The translations under genes were made by a program, and so were the position numbers. This document shows positions 16,830-26,860 of a stretch of DNA of 64,000 bases, piece by piece. The stretch is from an uncultured Bacteroidales bacterium (GTDB lineage: Bacteria; Bacteroidota; Bacteroidia; Bacteroidales; FEN-979): the NCBI GenBank assembly GCA_903959905.1, contig CAJBYO010000063.1:62001-126000 (forward strand). The letters run 5' to 3'. Each line of letters opens with the position of its first letter. Within the stretch, counting starts at the first letter, position 1. Under the pieces are notes generated by a model. It was not told the DNA's origin, did no database searches, and was given only the letters and a program-made list of their open reading frames with translations.

Positions 16830-19800
16830 TCACACCTCCACCACCCCTACCTCTGGCTCCAGGTACACCAGCAGCCTCACGATCCGTCCATACCCCATCT
16901 CCCCGATGTACCCTGCATATTTTATCAACTGCTCCGCATGCTTTGCATTGGGTTTTCCACTTTTAAAATCTATAACGGTCACACAGTCATGGTCAAAAAC
17001 GATCCGGTCGGGTCGGTAAAAGGAACCTTCCGGCAACAGGATCTCAGCTTCATTCTTCACTTTAACCTCGTTGCTGAAGTACCTTTCAAGGAGCGGATGG
17101 GCAATGACCGACTGCAGGATTTTTTCTATCCCGTTACGCTCGCCAAGTTCGATAAGTCCCGACAGACAAGCTTTATCAAGCACGCGCTCCAGGTCATTGC
17201 CGGTATTGATCCACGATAACAAGGTATGAATCCTGTTTCCCCATTGCGATTTTTTCCCGGGGTCTTCCATATCCCACCTCTGCGGAGCCTTCATCCTGAT
17301 GGTTATTTTCTTCCGCCAGTCGTTGCTGATGACATCGTGCCCGGTAATGGTTTCAGAATCAGACTTTTTCAACCCCGGCTGGTGGTCTGCCTGTACACCA
17401 AATTCATATTTTACCTGCCCATCCGTCCAGGCCCCTTCCTTCTGGAGGAACAATTGAAAGAAACCGGGAAGTGAACTGACCTCATCCTGGTTTTTCGGCG
17501 GCAATTTGGTCAGAATGTAAAGCCTTTCCTCCGGCCGTGTCATAGACACATAAAGCAGGTTCAGAAGATCCAGCATCGATTTCTGGCGTTCTTCTTCGTA
17601 AAGGGACTTATACACCGTTCCTTCCATGTCCTTGTCACTGCGAAGAATGGCCGAAGGCAGTCCGGAAGCAACTTCAGGTTCGAGGTCAACCCAGAGGTAT
17701 GACTTTGTATTTTTCCGTGCTTCCCCGGCAAATGGAAGAATGACTATAGGAAATTCCAAACCCTTGGCTTTGTGGATCGTCATGACCCTTACTGCATCTA
17801 ATTCTTCAGGTACAACAATAGATTGCTTTCCCTTGTTGCTTTCCCACCATTCAAGAAATTCCGGCGCCCCGGTGGATGTTTTCACAGTAAATTTCAGCAC
17901 GGCATCCAGGAAAAACCGGAGGTACGTATCTGCCACGGCATTCAACTGGTAAGACCTGATGAGCGCTTCACACATTTCATATACCGGAAGTACGGTAAGT
18001 TCGTCACGAACCCCCTCCAGGGACTTCACATCCTCCTGTTTGCCCGATTGTTCCAGGAACCGGTTAACCTCTGCAACAACAATATCATTCTGAGGTTCAA
18101 AGAAGAATTTCAGGCAGGCTATGAGAAACCGTACTTTGGGCGAATTTGTAATGAGCAACGATTCTGCGGATACAACCTCAATACCCTGTTCCAGCAGGTA
18201 ACGTGCTATAACACTGGCATTTTTGTTGCTTCTGCACAAAATGGCGATGTCACTGAGGCTGAATTTCTGCGTCCGTGCATCCTTAATGATTTCAAGAACC
18301 CTGGCCATGGTTCTTTCAGCTTCGGTAAGCCCTTCCCGGCCCTGACCGGGGAATTCAAGGCTGATATAGCCCCCGGATTTTGCAGGATCAAACTGCTGTT
18401 CAAGTCCTTCAAATACTTTTTCTTTGCCATTGACTAACACTGCGTCGGCCACGGTCCTGAAAAAGCGGTTGTTGAAGGTCACAATTTCTGACCTGCTGCG
18501 GAAATTCCGTTCAAGATTGACCCGGTTATAGTGCCGCGTAAGTGATTGCTCCCGCTGTTGAAGCGTATGGTTCCGGCCACTGCCGGCAATCGCGGGCAAC
18601 GCGTTGAACTGCTCCACTTCTCCCCCACGCCAGCGGTAAATCGCCTGCTTGCCATCACCGACAACAAGATTGAAATATCCACCGGCCAGGGCATTTTCCA
18701 CAAGCGGGATAAAATTCATCCACTGGAGGGCAGAGGTGTCCTGGAACTCATCAATCAGTATATGTCTGTATTTCTCTCCCAGTCTTTCATAGATGAACGG
18801 AACAGGCTCATTCATCACAATTCCTGCAATCCTGGCGTTAAACTCCGAAATATGCACGAGATTGTTCTGGCGTTTGAAATCATGGAGCACCTTCTCAATT
18901 TCATTCAGTACGGCAAGCGGGTAGATTGTTTTTGCCAGCAGTTTTCGCAACGAATAATCAGGTTTATGCTGTTCAGACTCCTGCCGCAACCTGGTATATA
19001 TTTCAAGCAGTGCAGGTTTCATGGCAGCAATCGCATCCTTTGCCTGGGCAGTGGCTTTGCCGGAGAACCATTTGTCTTCTTCAATCGTAGCCCTGACGTA
19101 AGAGTTGGGCTCAAGTTTATCAATATTTCCCGTTGATAGGTTTGCAAAGTACTTCCATATGCCACGCTCACCCTGGAAAAAATCGGCGGCAGTAAAACCA
19201 CCCGATAACAGTAACTTTTGTCCTTCTCCCGCTATTTCCCTGATCTGCTTTTCAAATGCCCTGATCCTGACATAAAGATGCTCAGAGATCCCCCTGAATT
19301 GCTCCAGCGAGATGTCTTTCAACGGAACCAGCCTGGACTGGCCTTCCTCATCAAGCAATATCCTGGCAAATTTTGAAAGCATGGAATCAATATTCCATCC
19401 CTGGTCCTCCTCCATGCGCGTCTCCAGGAAGTTAACCAGCAGGCTTGTAAGTGCTTCATCGTTGCCTACCCTGTCGAGCAAAAGGTCTACAGCGGTCGAC
19501 AAAAGTTCATCTGCATCAAGCTCAACGTTAAAATTGACCGGCAAACCAAAATCATGTGCAAATGTGCGGATGAGCCGGTGCGAGAAACTGTCAATGGTTC
19601 CGATGGCAAAATCGGCATAATTGTGCAGGATCATTTCAAGTGCGCTGGATGAACGCAGCATGATCTCTGGAGCCGACAAACCTGTTTCACTGACCAGAAT
19701 TGGCAACAGGGTGCCTTGAATCATCCTGTCAGATGACTGGTCGCCCCTGGCAAGTTCACGCAGTGCCCTGAGGACCCGCTCCTTCATCTCATTGGCAGCC

Positions 19801-19931
19801 TTGTTGGTAAAGGTAATGGCAAGCACATGTCTGAAATCGCCGGGCTCGGTCACGATGATTTTTACATACTCTTTTACGAGGATGAAGGTTTTTCCGGAAC
19901 CGGCAGACGAGCGATAGACGGTGAAGGACAT
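16830..19931 (-). CDS. RecB/AddA-like UvrD helicase with C-terminal PD-(D/E)XK nuclease
   Basis: The protein has 1033 residues. UvrD-type motifs run in order: Walker A SSAGSGKT (8-15), ITFTNKAANEMKER (39-52), ILIDEFQDTS (391-400), VGDGKQAIYRWRGGEVE (424-440), NLERNFRS, VMTIHKAKGLEF, and LLYVSMTRPEERLYIL. The C-terminus holds a RecB-type nuclease motif, DRIVFDH...VIDFKSGK (975-993, with D988 and K990). This is the layout of AddA and RecB, which resect double-strand breaks and degrade foreign linear DNA. In those systems a partner (AddB or RecC/RecD) is needed. None lies next to it here, so it must be elsewhere or absent. The start is the ATG at 19931, giving MSFTVYRSSAGSGKT. Confidence 0.9.
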   Translation of the reverse strand: MSFTVYRSSAGSGKTFILVKEYVKIIVTEPGDFRHVLAITFTNKAANEMKERVLRALRELARGDQSSDRMIQGTLLPILVSETGLSAPEIMLRSSSALEMILHNYADFAIGTIDSFSHRLIRTFAHDFGLPVNFNVELDADELLSTAVDLLLDRVGNDEALTSLLVNFLETRMEEDQGWNIDSMLSKFARILLDEEGQSRLVPLKDISLEQFRGISEHLYVRIRAFEKQIREIAGEGQKLLLSGGFTAADFFQGERGIWKYFANLSTGNIDKLEPNSYVRATIEEDKWFSGKATAQAKDAIAAMKPALLEIYTRLRQESEQHKPDYSLRKLLAKTIYPLAVLNEIEKVLHDFKRQNNLVHISEFNARIAGIVMNEPVPFIYERLGEKYRHILIDEFQDTSALQWMNFIPLVENALAGGYFNLVVGDGKQAIYRWRGGEVEQFNALPAIAGSGRNHTLQQREQSLTRHYNRVNLERNFRSRSEIVTFNNRFFRTVADAVLVNGKEKVFEGLEQQFDPAKSGGYISLEFPGQGREGLTEAERTMARVLEIIKDARTQKFSLSDIAILCRSNKNASVIARYLLEQGIEVVSAESLLITNSPKVRFLIACLKFFFEPQNDIVVAEVNRFLEQSGKQEDVKSLEGVRDELTVLPVYEMCEALIRSYQLNAVADTYLRFFLDAVLKFTVKTSTGAPEFLEWWESNKGKQSIVVPEELDAVRVMTIHKAKGLEFPIVILPFAGEARKNTKSYLWVDLEPEVASGLPSAILRSDKDMEGTVYKSLYEEERQKSMLDLLNLLYVSMTRPEERLYILTKLPPKNQDEVSSLPGFFQLFLQKEGAWTDGQVKYEFGVQADHQPGLKKSDSETITGHDVISNDWRKKITIRMKAPQRWDMEDPGKKSQWGNRIHTLLSWINTGNDLERVLDKACLSGLIELGERNGIEKILQSVIAHPLLERYFSNEVKVKNEAEILLPEGSFYRPDRIVFDHDCVTVIDFKSGKPNAKHAEQLIKYAGYIGEMGYGRIVRLLVYLEPEVGVVEV

Positions 19932-19934
19932 GGG

Positions 19935-19976
19935 GTGAGGTGTGAAATCTGAAATGTGAAATATAAAATGTGAGTC
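19935..19976 (+). repeat. Heptamer array GTGAAAT, six units
   Basis: The units are GTGAGGT, GTGAAAT, CTGAAAT, GTGAAAT, ATAAAAT and GTGAGTC. The array lies between the helicase start codon and the stop of the upstream gene at 19983, six bases from that stop. It shares the period and the GTGA core with the GTGACGS arrays but is more decayed. Confidence 0.75.
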
Positions 19977-19982
19977 GGGTAG

Positions 19983-21269
19983 TTAGCGGACTATTTGTAA
20001 TCTTGCTTTATATACCTGGTTTTTCGTGTGGATCAAAATCAGATATATGCCGTCGGGCAGGGAAGAGAGATTTGCCTGGTATTCCCCTGCAACCTGGCTG
20101 GCAGTTGTAGTCAGGACAGTTTGCCCCAGGCAGGAGATTACTTCCATAGGCAGATAATCAGCAGTCAATGGCAGGGTGAAGTGAATTTTTTCCCCGGCGG
20201 GATTGGGATAAACTTTCAAAGGAACAGAAGCTGTTTCTTCAATCCCCGGCGGATATAAGATGGAAACGATTTTCTGTGCCATCCCGAAATTCTGAAGGGC
20301 ATCAATCACCAGGATGCTGTAGGTTTGAATATCCTGAACGTTCACCGTGAGCGTATGGCCGGTATCAAGGGTATTCCAAAGTATCTGGTAAGGCGGTGTT
20401 CCTCCGGAAACCGTTGCGTGAATGGTTAACACGGTGCCTTTGGGCACAGCAGTATCGGCACCCAGTGATGCAGTCAGGGGCTGGGCCGACATGCGGTAAA
20501 TATCCCTGTATGTGGCTGTGACCATATTGCCTTCCGCACTGATCTGCAGGACAGGAATCCCCTTCCCTTTTGCAAGCCACTTATATTCAATGATATTCCT
20601 CACGAACGGAAAACCGGTACCCAGCGAATCAATATACAGGCTGTCGTGCATGATCAGGGTCGATTTAACGCGCAAGGTTTGAAACGTACCGTAAGGTGTT
20701 GTAAGATTGCCCCAACCGTCAACAATATTTGAACGAATGCGTTGGGTACTGTAATAGGCAAGATCCGGCACATCAACTGAAAATGAAGAAGTTGAAGCCC
20801 ATGTCAACCCGGGAGTCATCGGAAACTGGTACAGTTTATCAGGTATATCATATTTAGCCGGCAAGGGGAACTGCTGGACAGTGTAAGCCGAACCCAGGTC
20901 GCTGTAAGAGGTTGAACTGTTCTTATAAAAGGTAAAACCCTGGGTTACCGGCAATCCGGGAATAGGGCTGTTGCCTCTCGGTGAAGCAAGGTTGGCCCCT
21001 CCCATCAGCACAAAAAACAACTGGTATGCCGAAGGCGTAGCCGTTACCGACATGAATGTATCAACACGCTGGCTCAAAGCCTCCAGTGCCGAATAATTCC
21101 ATGATGTATCCATGGCTGACTTAGCAAACCCTGCAGGTACCACGTTGGTCAAACTGACACGAAGCGTATCCCCGACCAACGGCATATCTGACTGGTTAAC
21201 TGATATTTGAGAAAATAACGAAGACATACTGGCCAGAAGGCCAATTATAAATATAATGATCTGTTTCAT
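19983..21269 (-). CDS. Secreted protein with type IX sorting tail
   Basis: The start is set at the ATG at 21269, where MKQIIIFIIGLLASMSSLFSQ is a signal peptide; the frame extends to 21365 without signal-like sequence. The product has 428 residues. The middle has no family that I recognise. Residues about 310-355 (GGTPPYQILWNTLDTGHTLTV) look like a SprB/PKD-type repeat. The last 75 residues start with LKVYPNPAGEKIHF, which is a type A sorting domain of the type IX secretion system. It therefore probably passes the outer membrane by that route. The stop of the TamB gene upstream is seven bases before this start, so the two are likely cotranscribed. Confidence 0.82.
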   Translation of the reverse strand: MKQIIIFIIGLLASMSSLFSQISVNQSDMPLVGDTLRVSLTNVVPAGFAKSAMDTSWNYSALEALSQRVDTFMSVTATPSAYQLFFVLMGGANLASPRGNSPIPGLPVTQGFTFYKNSSTSYSDLGSAYTVQQFPLPAKYDIPDKLYQFPMTPGLTWASTSSFSVDVPDLAYYSTQRIRSNIVDGWGNLTTPYGTFQTLRVKSTLIMHDSLYIDSLGTGFPFVRNIIEYKWLAKGKGIPVLQISAEGNMVTATYRDIYRMSAQPLTASLGADTAVPKGTVLTIHATVSGGTPPYQILWNTLDTGHTLTVNVQDIQTYSILVIDALQNFGMAQKIVSILYPPGIEETASVPLKVYPNPAGEKIHFTLPLTADYLPMEVISCLGQTVLTTTASQVAGEYQANLSSLPDGIYLILIHTKNQVYKARLQIVR

Positions 21270-21276
21270 TTCAATG

Positions 21277-24200
21277 CTATTTGTTTTTTCCAAATTTGAA
21301 CAACTCCCCGAAATTGGAGAAGTCGCGCTGATACTTGATACCAACGCCCTGGGTATAAGGTGCATTGTTGTTCAGGATGTTCAACGTATTGGTACGGTTA
21401 AATGCGCGCACCCTCCATCTCCGGTTCTTCGTAAGAATATACTCGACATTAAGGTCACCCACAATGGTGCTGCTTTGCTGCACTGTTGAATTTGAGTATG
21501 AATTCATCCCGAAGGTCCCGTCAATCAACAGTCTGTCATCAAAAAGCTGGGTGGAAATCCCAACATCGAATTCCTGTTGCGTGGTGCTGGTCCCGGGCTT
21601 GTAGTTCATGTTTACATTGACGTTGGAGGTGATCTGCGACAGCACACTGTTGATCTGGTTCGTCACGATGGACATAGAGGTGGCCCCAACATCCACCGTT
21701 GAATTAGCACTTGCGACAACCGGCTTGAACTGGTTCATTACCATGAGGTAAATCGCTTGCTCTGTCACTGATACACTATTGCTCGTATCAATGGCTGAGT
21801 AAACTTCATTCTTAATGCTTTCCTCCACATTCGGCAGGTCGATGGCAAATGACAGGTCAGGGTTCATCAGTTTCCCGGTCAGCCTGATGACGCACTCCAC
21901 GGGGATTCTCAGGCCTTCCTGTTCGGGGTTGGTGGTTATTCCCTTCAGCGGAGCTTTGGTTTTATAGATCGCGCTGATAGAGATGTTCGCGTCTGCTGCA
22001 TCGCCTGTCCAGCTGATGGTGCTCCCCTCCCTGATTGACATGGGCAGCCTCAGCAGGTTTTTAAACTGGAACAGGAAGAATCCCTTTGACAATGTATAGG
22101 TCCCCGACAGGGTAAACGGGGTTGACGGAGTCATACTCAACAGCAGGTTGCCGGTGCCGGAAGCCTTCAGGTTGCCCAGCTGGTCGGGGAAATAGACCTC
22201 CACTTCTGCATCCTGGTTCACGCGTAAACCAAGATCAAGGGACAAACCTGTTGCTTTCACCTGGTACTTATCCTGAAGTTTCTCCAGGGAATCAGACGCC
22301 GGGTCAACAAAGATGATATAATCGGCCTGCCCTACCGACCGCGTCAGGTCAATCGGTATAACAACATGGGTTTTGCCGCCATTGGTTGCCTTGACCGTTA
22401 TTTTGATGTTCTCCGGAGGCCCGGTAATGCTGGCTGTACCCGATGCCCGTGCTTTGCCGTAAAACACACTGTTCTGTGCCATGGAATTGTTGAAGGCTGC
22501 AAAATCATCCATATCCACATGAAGGTCAAGCATCAGGTCGCTGAAATGGTTGTGCGTGATCTTTCCGTTTAATATGGCTTTGTGGCCAAGTGAATCGTAA
22601 ATGGTTATCTTGTCAAACCTGAACGAGTTGCTGTCGATGGTTACCATATCCGCAAACGAATAAGGAACATTCAGATAATTGATCTTCAACTCTGTGCGCA
22701 TCAGTTTAATCTGTCCGCTGATATCGGGATGCTGCAGCGATCCTTTGATTTTCACGTCTCCGGTGGCCAGCCCGCTCACACCCGACATGAAATCAGACAC
22801 AAATGGTCCCACCATCTTCAGGTTCAGATTTTTCAGGGAAAGGTCAAAATTAAAATGGGGGTTCTTTTTATCCATGTAATAGCTGCCATTCAGGGAGAAA
22901 GGGATGCTGGAACCGGCATTCCCTGTATAAATGATCTGCGATAAAACATCAACCTGAGAGGCTTCCGCATCATATTTCACCTTGAATGCAGCATCACCAA
23001 GTAACTCCTTATTGAATTTAAACCTGGAAATGCGGAGATCCGACAAAAGAACCAGGTTTGTATATGGCCTGGCCACTTTAAAGCTCCCGCTAAGAACACC
23101 ATCAATATCAATCTGGCTGCTGCCTATCAACTGGTCAAGCCTGGAGATATCTACTTTATTAAAGGCTACATTCAGCGTATCCTGTTCGGAAGCAGAGAGT
23201 TTTCCCTTAATTTTCAGGTATTGTTCCCCTGATGTAAATGTAAGATTGGTCAGTTCAACGGCTGAAGAATCAATGGTTGCAAAATTCTCCGGATCAATGG
23301 CCCAGTATTTTTCATTTAAAAACACGTTAAAACGCTGGAATTTCAATTCTATGACCGGGCTTTTCCTGAAGCTGGCATAGCCGTCAAATTCAGATAAATT
23401 TGTCCCGGCAATCCAGGATACCTTGTATTTAATGCTGTCGTGCCTGACATTTGATTCAAGCTGAAAAGAGTCAACTTTTACTTCAAGAGAGTCTTTTTTG
23501 CTTGCCTTTTTCAGGTACAGATGTGCAGAACCGGTTTTTACCGACAGGTCATCAGATTTCCCCTGCGCATCAAAATACCAGTCGGTAAGTTCAATGTTGT
23601 TAATGAATATCGTGGGCGAAGAGCCCTTCATTGCGAGGATCCCCTTGTCCTCATTGTAATAGCCGTTTGCTTCTGAACCTTCCGCAACCTTCAGAAACGG
23701 CAGGAATACATTCGTCAGCTCATCCGACTTCTTGAACCGCAGTTCGTAATTCATTGTCTGGCTGGTTTGCTTCAGGCTCAGGGCCGTGAGCGAGTCATTG
23801 AGGTTGAAAGAAGCCAGGTAATTCTGAACAAAGGCGCTCAGGGAGGGAATCAGGGCATTGAAGGAAAAATTACCGGTAACATCGGCATCAACAAAATCAG
23901 ACTGTAAATGGTAACTTTTCCCCACGGTTGTATCCTGCCTTGTAAGCAGCGTCAGGTTATCCATGGTAATAAGCCTGTTCCCTTCAGAATAAACAGTACT
24001 GTCAAGTGTGATGGCGCCGTCAATGTTATCAAGGTTTGTCCCCTTCAAATTAACCTGTAAACAAGTAGCCAGGCTGGTTATTGAATCGCGTTTCAAAAGA
24101 TTTAACCTAAACAGCTGGGCATGTGAAATCTGTGCGGTAAAATCAAAGTCGGGCAGGCTGTCACGTAAATCAATCAATCCGCTGAAATTGAGTTTAAGGT

Positions 24201-25671
24201 TCGGATCATCAACATCCAGCATGCCTGAGAACTTCTTCTCTGCGAGCGACCCTATGAGAATGATATTCTTATAGTTGTAATTATTAAGAGACGCAGAGTC
24301 AATACGAAGATTTGTTGTCAGATCTGCATTGTTCACGTTAAACCCCCTCCCGTTCAGGTCGGCACGCATCGTAACTTTTCCCAGGTATTTCCGGTTGCCC
24401 GTCAGCGCGCCCAGGTCAAACGAACCTACACTAAATTGTCCTTTATACCCAATCAGGCTGCTGCCTTTCTGCCTGGTGAGCGACAAATCAGTGGCCAGGG
24501 TTCCGATTCCTGTTTTAATTTTTGCGGCAGCAACAAAGTCGTTGTAAAAGCCGGTAAAATTTCCTGACATGCTAACAAGGCCCAGATTACTGAGCAACGC
24601 AGGCAAGGTGAGATGCCTGATATCGCCGGGGATGAGCAGGGATTCAACATCCTCCCTGGTGGTTTGCAAAGTCTTCACATTCAGGTCTATGAAAGTCTCC
24701 TCAACATCAGGAAGCCCGAATGCGCTTATGTTTCCGTGAAACACTGTGTTTTTCCCAAAGGCGAATTTCATATCACGCGCCTTGAAATTACTGACAGTTC
24801 CTTTGATATTCCCGGACAACTTTATCCTGTCTTTCATTACTGCGATTTCAGGGGCAAAGTACCCGATATCCTGGATATCAAGAAACGAAGGCTCTATTCT
24901 GGCATGGATGGAAACTTTGTCAATGAAATCGTTGTAAGCCCCCCATCGGTCATATAAAAAATCAAATGTCAGGGAAAGGTCGGAATGATCGGTGAGTATC
25001 TTCAGGTTATGTGCTTTTAAGAACCTGGGTCCCACCCTGAAATCGCCACTCAGGTTATGCAACACGATCCCGCTTCTTTCCTTCGCTGCGAGATGGACTA
25101 TTTTGCCTATGATACTGTCACCCTCAAAAGCCACATCATTAATTGTCAGGTTGATACCAGAGGCGTCAATATTGCTGTAATCCATACCGGCAGGAGCCGG
25201 GGGTTCATTCTTATCCTGGAAGTGAAAACGGGTATCGGCAAGAACGATGGATGAAATGGAAATGTGCCAGGGAGCAGCAGGCGTCGTATCTGTATTCTTC
25301 ACGGTATCCTTTGACGCAAAATAATCAATGATGAATGCCATACTCAGGGCACTGTCGCCCTTATGGGTAATCAGCTGCGCATTGCCCTTTTCAATGAAAA
25401 CCCTGCTGATGTTGAGTTTTCGCTCCTTAAAAAGCATAAACCCGGGTTTCACTCCCAGTTTGTGAGCTGAGAAAATAATCTCTTTATGACGGTCCTTCAC
25501 CAGGATATCCTCCACCATCAGACCGTTCCTGAAAGAAAGGTTGAAACCACTGATCCTGATCTCAGTTTTCAGGGCTTTTGAAAAATAATCGGCTGCCAGC
25601 CTTACCATGACAGTCTGAACGGAATCACTCCTGAAGACAATGTAAAGGGTAAAAAGCAGTGACAGTATCAC
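21277..25671 (-). CDS. tamB: TamB/DUF490 family inner-membrane-to-outer-membrane transport protein
   Basis: This 1464-residue protein has an N-terminal membrane segment (VILSLLFTLYIVF), a very long beta-rich region of AsmA/TamB type, and a C-terminal DUF490 region with SGTYTLSKGFFLFQFKNLLRLP, IPVECVIRLTGKLMNPDLSF and VGISTQLFDDRLLIDGTFG. TamB proteins span the periplasm as a hydrophobic groove and help lipids or outer-membrane proteins across. The start is uncertain. The first possible codon is GTG at 25671, which leaves no basic residues before the membrane segment. The frame is open upstream to a stop near 25725 and reads AIKTVSKILLYTTT, the basic lead expected in this family, but it contains no ATG, GTG or TTG. 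TamA is not adjacent. Confidence 0.87.
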   Translation of the reverse strand: MILSLLFTLYIVFRSDSVQTVMVRLAADYFSKALKTEIRISGFNLSFRNGLMVEDILVKDRHKEIIFSAHKLGVKPGFMLFKERKLNISRVFIEKGNAQLITHKGDSALSMAFIIDYFASKDTVKNTDTTPAAPWHISISSIVLADTRFHFQDKNEPPAPAGMDYSNIDASGINLTINDVAFEGDSIIGKIVHLAAKERSGIVLHNLSGDFRVGPRFLKAHNLKILTDHSDLSLTFDFLYDRWGAYNDFIDKVSIHARIEPSFLDIQDIGYFAPEIAVMKDRIKLSGNIKGTVSNFKARDMKFAFGKNTVFHGNISAFGLPDVEETFIDLNVKTLQTTREDVESLLIPGDIRHLTLPALLSNLGLVSMSGNFTGFYNDFVAAAKIKTGIGTLATDLSLTRQKGSSLIGYKGQFSVGSFDLGALTGNRKYLGKVTMRADLNGRGFNVNNADLTTNLRIDSASLNNYNYKNIILIGSLAEKKFSGMLDVDDPNLKLNFSGLIDLRDSLPDFDFTAQISHAQLFRLNLLKRDSITSLATCLQVNLKGTNLDNIDGAITLDSTVYSEGNRLITMDNLTLLTRQDTTVGKSYHLQSDFVDADVTGNFSFNALIPSLSAFVQNYLASFNLNDSLTALSLKQTSQTMNYELRFKKSDELTNVFLPFLKVAEGSEANGYYNEDKGILAMKGSSPTIFINNIELTDWYFDAQGKSDDLSVKTGSAHLYLKKASKKDSLEVKVDSFQLESNVRHDSIKYKVSWIAGTNLSEFDGYASFRKSPVIELKFQRFNVFLNEKYWAIDPENFATIDSSAVELTNLTFTSGEQYLKIKGKLSASEQDTLNVAFNKVDISRLDQLIGSSQIDIDGVLSGSFKVARPYTNLVLLSDLRISRFKFNKELLGDAAFKVKYDAEASQVDVLSQIIYTGNAGSSIPFSLNGSYYMDKKNPHFNFDLSLKNLNLKMVGPFVSDFMSGVSGLATGDVKIKGSLQHPDISGQIKLMRTELKINYLNVPYSFADMVTIDSNSFRFDKITIYDSLGHKAILNGKITHNHFSDLMLDLHVDMDDFAAFNNSMAQNSVFYGKARASGTASITGPPENIKITVKATNGGKTHVVIPIDLTRSVGQADYIIFVDPASDSLEKLQDKYQVKATGLSLDLGLRVNQDAEVEVYFPDQLGNLKASGTGNLLLSMTPSTPFTLSGTYTLSKGFFLFQFKNLLRLPMSIREGSTISWTGDAADANISISAIYKTKAPLKGITTNPEQEGLRIPVECVIRLTGKLMNPDLSFAIDLPNVEESIKNEVYSAIDTSNSVSVTEQAIYLMVMNQFKPVVASANSTVDVGATSMSIVTNQINSVLSQITSNVNVNMNYKPGTSTTQQEFDVGISTQLFDDRLLIDGTFGMNSYSNSTVQQSSTIVGDLNVEYILTKNRRWRVRAFNRTNTLNILNNNAPYTQGVGIKYQRDFSNFGELFKFGKNK

Positions 25672-25962
25672 TGTGGTGGTGTAGAGCAGTATTTTTGAAA
25701 CAGTTTTTATGGCGATTGTTCTTTATTCAGAGAATATCATTTTCGAGCCCCTTTGCACACTCAAACTGAGTGGCAAGAGTATAACCGACAAATATAGTTA
25801 AAAATCAACTTTCAACCCTTGAGCGGATTATTCTGAATCCCAGGGTTGTAATAAAAACAGCAAAAAAAAAGAGTGCAATAACGTGAAACTTCCTCCGGCG
25901 ATAATGCAATACAGTGGCATTTGTATAAGGAGGGGATGGCGTGGCTGAATGCCTGACGGAAT

Positions 25963-26814
25963 TTATTTGGCACCCAGTATTTCAAACCTGTCTTCGTTTG
26001 CAGGGACAAGGTTTTTACGGCTGCGGTTGTAATGGTAATAATCATCCATCCTGACACCTTCAGGGAGATTCCTGGCGATATACTGGTTTAAAAAGAAATC
26101 GTACACATACCCGGCATGCTTTGTCCCCAGGTAGGTGGCCATTTCATAAATATCCTTGGTTTTAAGGGTATCAATGTTGTATTTGTAGCGAACCGTGCCC
26201 GAGAAAGGATCATTGAAAAAGCGGCCGTCAAAAGTATCGTATGCCGTATTTGTAGCATAAAGGGTTGTTTTCTTTCCGCTTGCTGAGCCTGCTTTTCCGA
26301 GGTTTAACCAGCAGCTGAAATCAACGGCATTCAGCTTGAATTTTTTAATATAGATCGTATCCAGGAAGGAGTCTTCATCCTCCAGTGGATAGAGGTATTC
26401 GTCAAGTTGAACCTGCGATACATCCAGTACGTACGACTGGGGCTTTTCTGTGCTGAAGGAATCAATGGCAGTATTGAGGTAAACATTAAAACCATTGAGC
26501 CTGAGTCCCTCTATAAAGTTATTCATATAGTTCTCAAGCAATACACTGTCGTTCATGTACTGCATGTACCTGCTGTTTGTCCACAGAAGTGAATCCTGAA
26601 TTATCGGCTTCAGCGAGTCAAAATCCTCAATGGCTTCCCCTTTGTGATTGAATTTAAAAACCATGGCAGGCGGGTTAACCAGCAGGTTGATCATGTGGGG
26701 GGAATCAATGAAGGTTTTGGCAACTTTATGCTCCGGAAGGCAGGATTGCAGCATCACCATACCGGCCATAAAGATTACTGCATGAATAAACGAATATCGG
26801 TTTTGATTTGCCAA
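25963..26814 (-). CDS. Lipoprotein, function unknown
   Basis: The 283-residue product starts MANQNRYSFIHAVIFMAGMV and has a lipobox MLQSC with the lipidated Cys at residue 25. The rest is hydrophilic, with no domain that I can name with confidence. It looks like a conserved Bacteroidota periplasmic or outer-membrane lipoprotein. It sits 290 bases before the TamB gene on the same strand, which hints at an envelope role, but that is inference. A possible -7 element lies 39 bases upstream. Confidence 0.8.
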   Translation of the reverse strand: MANQNRYSFIHAVIFMAGMVMLQSCLPEHKVAKTFIDSPHMINLLVNPPAMVFKFNHKGEAIEDFDSLKPIIQDSLLWTNSRYMQYMNDSVLLENYMNNFIEGLRLNGFNVYLNTAIDSFSTEKPQSYVLDVSQVQLDEYLYPLEDEDSFLDTIYIKKFKLNAVDFSCWLNLGKAGSASGKKTTLYATNTAYDTFDGRFFNDPFSGTVRYKYNIDTLKTKDIYEMATYLGTKHAGYVYDFFLNQYIARNLPEGVRMDDYYHYNRSRKNLVPANEDRFEILGAK

Positions 26815-26852
26815 ACGACACTGAACTTAGAAAAATAATAACTGCAAAAATG

Positions 26853-26860
26853 CAAATTTA
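26853..26860 (-). promoter_or_regulatory. TAnnTTTG -7 element before the lipoprotein gene
   Basis: CAAATTTA on the plus strand reads TAAATTTG on the minus strand, ending 39 bases before the ATG at 26814. It overlaps the stop codon of the flavodiiron gene. No TTTG at the right spacing was found. Confidence 0.35.

Noticed and set aside
16372-16833. Three long minus-strand frames and one plus-strand frame through the octamer array (Trp/Gly/Asp-rich or Pro/Ser-rich)
   Set aside because: The octamer has no stop in any frame, so open frames arise by chance. No start signals are seen and the residues follow the 8-bp repeat exactly.
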